Shown: piece after piece, positions 6,983 through 12,160 of the stretch | Layout: each line of letters starts with the position of its first letter | Numbering within the stretch: the first letter of the stretch is position 1 | Assembly: GCA_008933045.1 (NCBI GenBank) | Contig: WBXJ01000066.1 | Location: 1-12,160, forward strand | Length of the DNA stretch: 12,160 nt | Direction of reading: 5' to 3' | Source of the DNA: Verrucomicrobiota bacterium | GTDB lineage: Bacteria; Verrucomicrobiota; Verrucomicrobiia; Limisphaerales; SXQI01 | Made by a program: the position numbers and the translations under genes | Notes under the pieces: model-generated | Seen by the model: the letters and a program-made list of their open reading frames with translations, nothing else | Told to the model about the DNA's origin: nothing | The model's database searches: none

Positions 6983-8050
6983 TCAGCAAGGGTCTACCGC
7001 TAGAACATCGGTCTGAGGGAGGTTAAAATTAAACGGAATCAGCGGCATCGGATTCTGATGAGTGAGGTAATCTGTACAAATCGAGAAGAATTCGGATTTG
7101 AGAGTTGCACGTCGGATTTTGTGAAGAAACGTGCCGGAAGGTTCGATTCCCAGCCCGATGAAGTTTAAGTATTTCTTCATTTTTTGCACTTGGGCAACCT
7201 CGCAAACCGTCTCTGGCTGAACAGCGTGGTATAATGCGTGGATATATTCGAGAACCTCCGTTCCCAAGGGAAGAATTGGAGGCTGCCCTTTTCGCAAGGC
7301 TCGAAATTGATCAAAAATCCACGGATTACGGATTGCACCACGGCCAATCATGAGTCCTGCCGCACCCGTGAAGTTGAGTATTTCTTGCCCACGTTCGGCC
7401 GAGTCCACATTCCCATTTGCGAGCACAGGGCAGGGTAGGGCCGCCACGGCCCGGGCGATGTAGTCGTAATGCACCTCACTCCGGTACATTTCTCTTACCG
7501 TGCGTCCGTGGACGGTTAGCAAATCGATTTGATGCTTTGCGAAAATTGGAAGTAACTCTTCAAAAACAGCGGGGTCATCAAACCCGATGCGGGTTTTGAC
7601 GGTAAAGCGGACAGTCACTGCCTCACGCAACGCTCCGAGGATGGCATCGATCCGCTTGGGTTCGCGCAGGAGCCCCCCACCGGCACATTTGCGGTAGACG
7701 ACCGGAGCGGGGCATCCCAGATTCAGATCAATGGCTGCAACGCAATGCTGCTGCAGCTCCTTCGCAGTCCTCACGAGAGCAGGAATATCATTCCCAATCA
7801 TTTGGGCGATTACAGGGCGCCCAGTCGGATTCTCGGTCACGGAGCGCAGGATCGGTTTTTGAAGGGTTGAGGTCGAGTGTACGCGAAAATACTCGGTATA
7901 GTAGACATCGGGTCCGCCATAACGACTCATGAGATCCCAGAAGGGGAGGTCGGTGACGTCCTGCATCGGAGCAAGAGCGAGAATCGGTTCCCCACTTGTT
8001 AGCAAGGAGTCGAACTGTCGGACGGCTTCTGAAACGGCCAAATGCATCAC
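6983..8050 (-). CDS. tRNA-dihydrouridine synthase (Dus family)
   Basis: A protein of about 355 residues belonging to the FMN-dependent Dus family, which reduces specific uridines in the tRNA D-loop to dihydrouridine using NAD(P)H. Visible landmarks are the FMN-site start ALAPMQDVTDLPFW at 25-38, DLNLGCPAPVVYRKCAGGGLL at 108-128 with the catalytic Cys113, KTRIG at 152-156, HGRT at 181-184, NGNV at 212-215 and the phosphate-binding IGRGAIRNPWIF at 235-246. The helical C-terminal domain covers about 265-335. The usual PMxGVTD is PMQDVTD here, and Cys122 replaces a usually non-Cys residue after the catalytic loop. The start is either GTG at 8050 or the next codon, ATG at 8047; neither has a convincing Shine-Dalgarno sequence. 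The gene diverges from the DUF3472 gene. The sequence does not show which uridine is modified. Confidence 0.93.
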   Translation of the reverse strand: MMHLAVSEAVRQFDSLLTSGEPILALAPMQDVTDLPFWDLMSRYGGPDVYYTEYFRVHSTSTLQKPILRSVTENPTGRPVIAQMIGNDIPALVRTAKELQQHCVAAIDLNLGCPAPVVYRKCAGGGLLREPKRIDAILGALREAVTVRFTVKTRIGFDDPAVFEELLPIFAKHQIDLLTVHGRTVREMYRSEVHYDYIARAVAALPCPVLANGNVDSAERGQEILNFTGAAGLMIGRGAIRNPWIFDQFRALRKGQPPILPLGTEVLEYIHALYHAVQPETVCEVAQVQKMKKYLNFIGLGIEPSGTFLHKIRRATLKSEFFSICTDYLTHQNPMPLIPFNFNLPQTDVLAVDPC

Positions 8051-8115
8051 TGTTACTCGTGGCAGGATTCTGAGCGTCCGGCAAGCTTTGCGTGGATCAA
8101 CAATTCAATTCTAGA

Positions 8116-8135
8116 GGCAAAATTCAGATTTTGCC
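8116..8135. promoter_or_regulatory. Perfect 8-bp inverted repeat between divergent genes, candidate operator
   Basis: GGCAAAAT (8116-8123), a TCAG spacer, and ATTTTGCC (8128-8135) form an exact inverted repeat. It sits 31 nt before the DUF3472 start at 8167 and about 65 nt before the dihydrouridine synthase start. No T run follows on the plus strand, so a terminator is unlikely there. A binding site for a dimeric regulator or a leader RNA hairpin are the two simple readings. Confidence 0.45.
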
Positions 8136-8166
8136 ACTGACGATTCTTCACGCTAGGGTCGGGGTG

Positions 8167-9006
8167 ATGAAATTACGGAACCAAACGTTGTTGCTGATTC
8201 TGTGTACTTTTTCTTTGCTTGCTGAGACTCCGGAGGAACTTGCGGATTTAGTCAAACGGCAATGTCGATCGATTCATCTCGGCTTCGAATCCGGCCCAGC
8301 GGATGGTTTCTACAACGAGGTTCGGGTGACACAATCCTCCGTCGGCACTTATTATTGCGTGGCTGGGTTTAGCTCCGGCTACTTCGGACTTCAAGAACGT
8401 GAGGGTGATAAAGTGATCATTTTTTCCGTCTGGGATCCTGGACAACAAAACGATCCAAACTCCGTGGCAGCGGAGCAGCGAGTCAAATTAATGTATAAGG
8501 ATCCCGAAGTAAAAACGGGTCGGTTCGGTAACGAGGGGACTGGTGGGCAAAGCTTTTTTGAGTATGCCTGGAAAACTAACGAGACCTATCGGTTTGCTGT
8601 GAGTGCAAAAGTTGACGCGAAGCGCACAACTTTTGGAGCTTATTTTTTTATCAATGAGACCCAAAAATGGAAACATTTGGTGTCATTCCAAACCGAGACA
8701 GGAGGCAAAAAACTCGAAGGAATGTATGCCTTCATCGAGGATTTTAAGCGTGATTATATTTCTGCAACTAAGGCCAGATCGGCTGATTTCGGGCCAGCGT
8801 ATGTGTTGGCCGAAGGTGTTGGATGGCAAGGATTGATGAGAGCGCGCTTTACGGGAGATGTCACGCCATCGACGAATATCGATGCTGGGGTGAAGGATCA
8901 AGGTTTCCGACTTATTACGGGTGGTTCTACAACCAATCACACCAAGCTGAGCACGGTTCTCGAAACTGTGAAACCTGAGAAATTAAAATGGAGTCCGCCG
9001 TTCTAA
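8167..9006 (+). CDS. Secreted DUF3472 domain protein of unknown function
   Basis: The start at 8167 gives a 279-residue protein opening with a Sec signal peptide, MKLRNQTLLLILCTFSLLAE, with a GGGG stretch just before it. An in-frame ATG at 8092 would add 25 residues, bury the signal peptide and read through the inverted repeat at 8116-8135, so it is less likely; GTG at 8164 is also possible. After the signal come SVGTYYCVAGFSSGYFGLQE and FSVWDPGQQN (roughly residues 57-100). These match the DUF3472 family pattern of an aromatic strand, a GYFG(I/L)Q core and FS(V/I)WD. The domain has no established biochemical role and occurs mainly in secreted proteins, sometimes beside carbohydrate-related domains. 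The region after about residue 160 continues the same domain without motifs I recognise. The stop codon overlaps the end of the convergent methyltransferase gene by 4 nt. Confidence 0.8.
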   Translation: MKLRNQTLLLILCTFSLLAETPEELADLVKRQCRSIHLGFESGPADGFYNEVRVTQSSVGTYYCVAGFSSGYFGLQEREGDKVIIFSVWDPGQQNDPNSVAAEQRVKLMYKDPEVKTGRFGNEGTGGQSFFEYAWKTNETYRFAVSAKVDAKRTTFGAYFFINETQKWKHLVSFQTETGGKKLEGMYAFIEDFKRDYISATKARSADFGPAYVLAEGVGWQGLMRARFTGDVTPSTNIDAGVKDQGFRLITGGSTTNHTKLSTVLETVKPEKLKWSPPF

Positions 9007-9866
9007 CCGCCTGTGAACTGGGGGTGACACAGGAGTTTTTGACGTGAGGAGTCCGAGAGTGGGAGTTGGCAATACTGAGCCTGGTGCAGCGGTTCCGCGC
9101 TGGTAGAATTACTAGCCCGTTTGAGCCAAACTTGACCTAAAGGGGACTGGATTAAAGTGGGTTGGTTGGCTGCGATGGTGGTCTCTTCTTTTTCTCCAGT
9201 TGCGTGACCTGTTCCGACACGAAAACCCGCGAGAAGTAGTGTGACCCTGAGGAGGGTGCTCCGTGAGTAGGTCGGCATGGCGCAAGCTCGGTCAGGGTCT
9301 AGGAGTTGGTAGAGCCTTTGAAAGAGTGGTAAGGTCCACATTGCAGCATTTTTTGCGGGGGAGAACGCGTCAAACAAAATAGCGTGAGGTTTTGGCCATG
9401 TCAGCGCGTCATTGGAGTGGAGCAGGGTGGGGAAGTCGCCCAAATGTAGTTGCCACAGAACCGTTGATAATCCGTTCGTAAATTCAACTTGACCGTGGTT
9501 GAGCAAGGTTTTTGCCGTGATCTCATACTCATCAAAGTAGCCTAGTTTTTCAGCGTGTTGGATTCCTGCCTCGAGAGGTTGAAGACTATGGTCGAAGCTG
9601 ACGATCCGTAAGCGGCCCCGATGGTTTCGTAAGGCCTTGAGGACTGTCAGCACATTTGCCGCCGCGCCTAGACCTACATCCCAAAGGACAAAATCCCCTT
9701 GGTTTTCAGCAAATCGACGGGGTAACTCCAACTGTTCTACGTAGAGGGCTTGCGCCTCCGCTGCAGGGCCAATGACGGGGTGAAATGTTTCCCTGTGTGT
9801 CGTAGAATGAAGGCTGTAAGCCCCATTAGCGAGTTGCACAAGGTGGTAATCAGTTTCGATACTCAT
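9003..9866 (-). CDS. MnmC/MnmD-like tRNA U34 SAM-dependent methyltransferase
   Basis: A Rossmann-fold methyltransferase of about 287 residues. Numbered from the preceding TTG codon at 9869, VLWDVGLGAAANVL at 61-74 is the SAM-binding loop and SFDHSLQPLE at 91-100 holds the acidic residue after strand 2. ILFDAFSPAKNAAMWT at 164-178 is the hallmark of the MnmC N-terminal methyltransferase (compare D-F-P-A-K-N-x-x-M-W-T), followed by PTYSRSTLLRVTLLLAGF at 199-216. MnmC/MnmD makes the last methylation of the wobble base mnm5(s2)U34 in certain tRNAs. Here the methyltransferase stands alone, without the FAD oxidase domain of E. coli MnmC, as in MnmD. The usual Lys-Arg-Glu near the end is EKEE (226-229). 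The start is ATG at 9866. It lies 53 nt after the Deg-like pseudoprotease and may share its transcript. A methyltransferase is certain; the exact tRNA substrate is inferred. Confidence 0.85.
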   Translation of the reverse strand: MSIETDYHLVQLANGAYSLHSTTHRETFHPVIGPAAEAQALYVEQLELPRRFAENQGDFVLWDVGLGAAANVLTVLKALRNHRGRLRIVSFDHSLQPLEAGIQHAEKLGYFDEYEITAKTLLNHGQVEFTNGLSTVLWQLHLGDFPTLLHSNDALTWPKPHAILFDAFSPAKNAAMWTLPLFQRLYQLLDPDRACAMPTYSRSTLLRVTLLLAGFRVGTGHATGEKEETTIAANQPTLIQSPLGQVWLKRASNSTSAEPLHQAQYCQLPLSDSSRQKLLCHPQFTGG

Positions 9867-9919
9867 CAAGAATCGAGGCCTGTTTATTGGGAGATCAGAG
9901 GGTTGCTACCGAACGTTGA

Positions 9920-11446
9920 CTAAGGTGTTTTTGGAGTAGACGGAGGTGCCAGCACGAAAGGCTTTTCGATCCCATAACGCTCTAAAACACGTTGGGTTGC
10001 TTCGTCCGTCTGCGTTGCGTCGAGCACGAGCTTGCTCAGGGAATCACCCTGTTGAAACACCAATTCGTGTAAGCCATTTTTTGCGGATTTTTTTGCTTCG
10101 ATCAGGTCGTTGAGGCGGTTGATTTTTTGTCCGTTCATCGAGTCGAGAATCAACCATCGAGCCTCTTGGTATCCAAGATTGTGAATGTCGGGAAGAATCG
10201 TTGAGAGCACCACTAACGATGGGCGGTCATGGGTGGATTTGTTCTGGCTCGTGAAGGATAAACGAAAGGGTGCCTTACGCATGTAATCGGTCCCCCAGCT
10301 CTGAAGGTAAGGGACACTCAACGGTTGGAAGACAAGACCTCCTAAAACCAAGTACTCGGGTTCCTGGTCATAGGCTGCATTCGGCACCGTTTCGGCTCTG
10401 TAATCAGCCTTGGGTAATTGGTAAGTAGTTTCTACTTCCTTGCCTGCGCGTAGCACTTTTAAACGTACCTGATCGCCAGCCCATCGGTGACGAGTGGCTA
10501 AGTTTTCCAATGATAACACCCCATAATCAGGATCCTCGTAATCCCCCTGAGCATCGATTGCAAATCCCTCAATGCTTAAAATCAAGTCTCGTAGCTGCAA
10601 AGATCCCTCGGGTCGGGTGTTTTTTGAAACCTCCAACACAAGCACTCCGCGTGGATCACCCCTGAGCTTTAAAAAATCAAGAGTTGCGGGGTTGTCACCG
10701 CGTTGCCAAACAAACGCAAAATAACCGAGTCCGCGGAAAGGTTTCTGTTCTTGGCGGGCTGCGAGGCACATCCTCAGAAAGGATGCGGGCAACGCAGCGC
10801 AAGTGTGTTCTTCCTTTGAGCTCGTAATCCCGATGAGTTGCCGACCTCGTATGATGGCTTCGGACCAACCAATCCCAGCAATTTCCGTATCAAGCTCCAG
10901 TTGAAGCACATCGATAAAAGTGAGTTTTCCTCGCTTGACCGAAAGACGATTAATATTGAGATCCCGAGCCTCGAGCACGCCATTGCGCCAACGGATCATT
11001 TGGGCTGGACCGCGAGTAGGAGTCTGTTTGGCGATTGTCATCGGCTTCAAACCGTCCCAAAACTTGGCGTCGCTAGAACCAATGACAGCTAAGTTGGCAT
11101 GGTAGTCGATCCACTTCAGGTTACCTTCAACCCAGCGACCGCGTCCGCCTTTTTGCAGCCGGATCAGGGTCTGATCCTGCAGATAATCAGCAGTGGTTAA
11201 GACTTCATTATCATTCAACACCACACCCATTTTTGTGACTTGATCGGTCCGCCGCGTCCAAGGTTGTTGGTAGTCGTAAGTTTGACGGGTAATTTCCAGC
11301 GTCACTATCGAGTGTTCGAGTCCTTGCACCGAACTGTTTTCTTTCGCAAGAACCACGTGCGGGGTCACCCATCCTTGAACTAAGAGGAGGATGCCGAGGA
11401 GGTGACGGAGAACGGAAGCCGGCTTTTCAAAAAGTAGTGTTTTCAT
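9920..11446 (-). CDS. Deg/HtrA-like PDZ protein with degenerate protease domain (pseudoprotease)
   Basis: A 508-residue protein with an N-terminal export signal (hydrophobic core about 15-33, VLA before Lys35). Residues 45-230 follow the trypsin-like Deg fold. VLTTADYL at 82-89 stands where active enzymes have (T/N)AH, so His is replaced by Asp87. ANLAVI at 117-122 stands where they have (H)DLAVL, so Asp is replaced by Asn118. GIGWSEAI at 191-198 replaces GNSGGP: Ser195 remains but the oxyanion glycine is gone. Proteolysis by the normal mechanism is therefore unlikely. A PDZ domain spans about 236-345. A Deg9-like second PDZ-type domain spans about 362-492 (EYLVLGGLVFQPLS at 363-376, ending ERYGIEKP). 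The ATG overlaps the stop of the upstream Deg-like gene by 4 nt (ATGA), so translation is probably coupled. A chaperone, scaffold or regulatory subunit role is inference. Confidence 0.85.
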   Translation of the reverse strand: MKTLLFEKPASVLRHLLGILLLVQGWVTPHVVLAKENSSVQGLEHSIVTLEITRQTYDYQQPWTRRTDQVTKMGVVLNDNEVLTTADYLQDQTLIRLQKGGRGRWVEGNLKWIDYHANLAVIGSSDAKFWDGLKPMTIAKQTPTRGPAQMIRWRNGVLEARDLNINRLSVKRGKLTFIDVLQLELDTEIAGIGWSEAIIRGRQLIGITSSKEEHTCAALPASFLRMCLAARQEQKPFRGLGYFAFVWQRGDNPATLDFLKLRGDPRGVLVLEVSKNTRPEGSLQLRDLILSIEGFAIDAQGDYEDPDYGVLSLENLATRHRWAGDQVRLKVLRAGKEVETTYQLPKADYRAETVPNAAYDQEPEYLVLGGLVFQPLSVPYLQSWGTDYMRKAPFRLSFTSQNKSTHDRPSLVVLSTILPDIHNLGYQEARWLILDSMNGQKINRLNDLIEAKKSAKNGLHELVFQQGDSLSKLVLDATQTDEATQRVLERYGIEKPFVLAPPSTPKTP

Positions 11447-12160
11447 AACCGGCGATCCTTGCTGATGCCGTAGGTTTTTAAGATTGAGGGGTTGGCCGCA
11501 TCGGCCGCTGCTCGATCAAGACATTCCAAATTCCGATCAGGATAGAACTCAATGACATGCTGTGCGGCATTACCAACCTCGCCAAAAGCTCGGACGACAT
11601 CTTCGAGTTGTTCGATTTTGATTCCATTGATCTTGTCCACCAAGGTGCGCCCGCGAGTTTCTAAATTCGCATTCACTCCATGGGCCAAAATTGCGGCTAA
11701 CACCACCGGTTCCTTACGCACCGTGAGGGGTGATTCATGTTTGCGATAGAACAGTTCATAAAAAAGCTCATTGTTCGCGGTGTCAGTCCAACTCCCCGCC
11801 AGTGTCCGCATAAAGTCTCTGTTCAATGGCGTGAACACTAACCCGCCAAAAACAAAATATCGGGGCAACACATCATATTGGTTTCCCTCGCTGCGATCCC
11901 CTTGGTAGATATCGAGGGGTAGATCGACTGTAATGGTTTTCCCCTCGCGCCAAATGCTTAACGGCACCGTTTCTCCCTTCTGAAAATCGTTGAACACCAC
12001 GCCCACAAAGACGCGGTTACCTGCGTAGAGAACTGTCCCATCACTGGCCACATTGTAACCTCCAGCCTTTAATAAAACATCGTCCCGTCGCAAAAGTTCC
12101 TTAGTTTTTGGAAAGTCAAAAATGTGGTCGATTCTCGCCCCAAGATCATCATCGGGAAGC
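11443..12160 (-). CDS. Deg9/HtrA-like serine protease, C-terminal half (runs off right edge)
   Basis: The frame is open from base 12160 to the TGA at 11445-11443, giving 238 whole codons of a larger protein. No start lies in this stretch. The visible part starts inside a PDZ domain: KELLRRDDVLLKAGGYNVASDG, then VPLSIWREGKTITVDLPL, typical of the carboxylate-loop-lacking PDZ of Deg9-type proteases. It ends in the extra C-terminal PDZ-like domain, with RYFVFGGLVFTPLN, VVLAAIL and LKTYGI as landmarks. The same landmarks recur in the same order in the downstream gene (EYLVLGGLVFQPLS, VVLSTIL, ERYGI), so the two are paralogues. The protease domain lies outside the window, so activity cannot be judged. 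Deg/HtrA enzymes degrade or refold damaged envelope proteins. The stop overlaps the start of the downstream pseudoprotease by 4 nt. Confidence 0.82.
   Translation of the reverse strand, partial: LPDDDLGARIDHIFDFPKTKELLRRDDVLLKAGGYNVASDGTVLYAGNRVFVGVVFNDFQKGETVPLSIWREGKTITVDLPLDIYQGDRSEGNQYDVLPRYFVFGGLVFTPLNRDFMRTLAGSWTDTANNELFYELFYRKHESPLTVRKEPVVLAAILAHGVNANLETRGRTLVDKINGIKIEQLEDVVRAFGEVGNAAQHVIEFYPDRNLECLDRAAADAANPSILKTYGISKDRRL

Noticed and set aside
8092..8166. N-terminal extension of the DUF3472 protein from an upstream ATG
   Set aside because: It would place 25 residues before a normal signal peptide and read through a palindromic site; the start at 8167 has a G-rich stretch before it.
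11443..12093. Complete 216-residue gene starting at a TTG at 12093
   Set aside because: The frame is open upstream to the window edge and the upstream residues continue the PDZ domain, so this is the C-terminal part of a longer protein.

Overview
The window reads as a bacterial chromosome segment, most likely from Verrucomicrobiota or a close PVC relative. This is an inference from the gene mix: a two-domain secreted alpha/beta hydrolase, a Tat-exported sugar-isomerase-like TIM barrel, a secreted DUF3472 protein and Deg9-like proteases with an extra C-terminal PDZ-like domain. No rRNA, tRNA, CRISPR array or insertion sequence was seen. Coding density is high and no gap reaches 300 bases. Only the phospholipase D gene has a clear Shine-Dalgarno sequence.

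Layout. (1) Bases 1-954, minus strand: the N-terminal part of a DsbD/ScsB-family disulfide reductase that runs off the left edge. (2) Bases 1059-5894, plus strand: a cardiolipin-synthase-like phospholipase D, a secreted tandem-domain alpha/beta hydrolase and an MFS transporter. The last two are 12 nt apart. They form a plausible secreted-esterase plus uptake unit. (3) Bases 5917-8050, minus strand: a Tat-exported sugar phosphate isomerase/epimerase-like protein lies downstream of a tRNA-dihydrouridine synthase and converges on the MFS gene. (4) Bases 8167-9006, plus strand: a secreted DUF3472 protein, divergent from the dihydrouridine synthase. A perfect 8-bp inverted repeat lies between them. 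(5) Bases 9003-12160, minus strand: the C-terminal half of a Deg9-like protease, then a full-length Deg-like protein that has lost its catalytic His and Asp, then an MnmC/MnmD-like tRNA methyltransferase.

The most interesting points are two cases of catalytic loss in duplicated hydrolases. The first is the Deg-like pseudoprotease, which overlaps its upstream Deg-like neighbour by an ATGA. The second is the alpha/beta hydrolase at 2307-4619, whose N-terminal domain has Gly in place of the nucleophile Ser while the C-terminal domain keeps a full Ser-Asp-His triad. No wholly new system could be demonstrated from the sequence alone.
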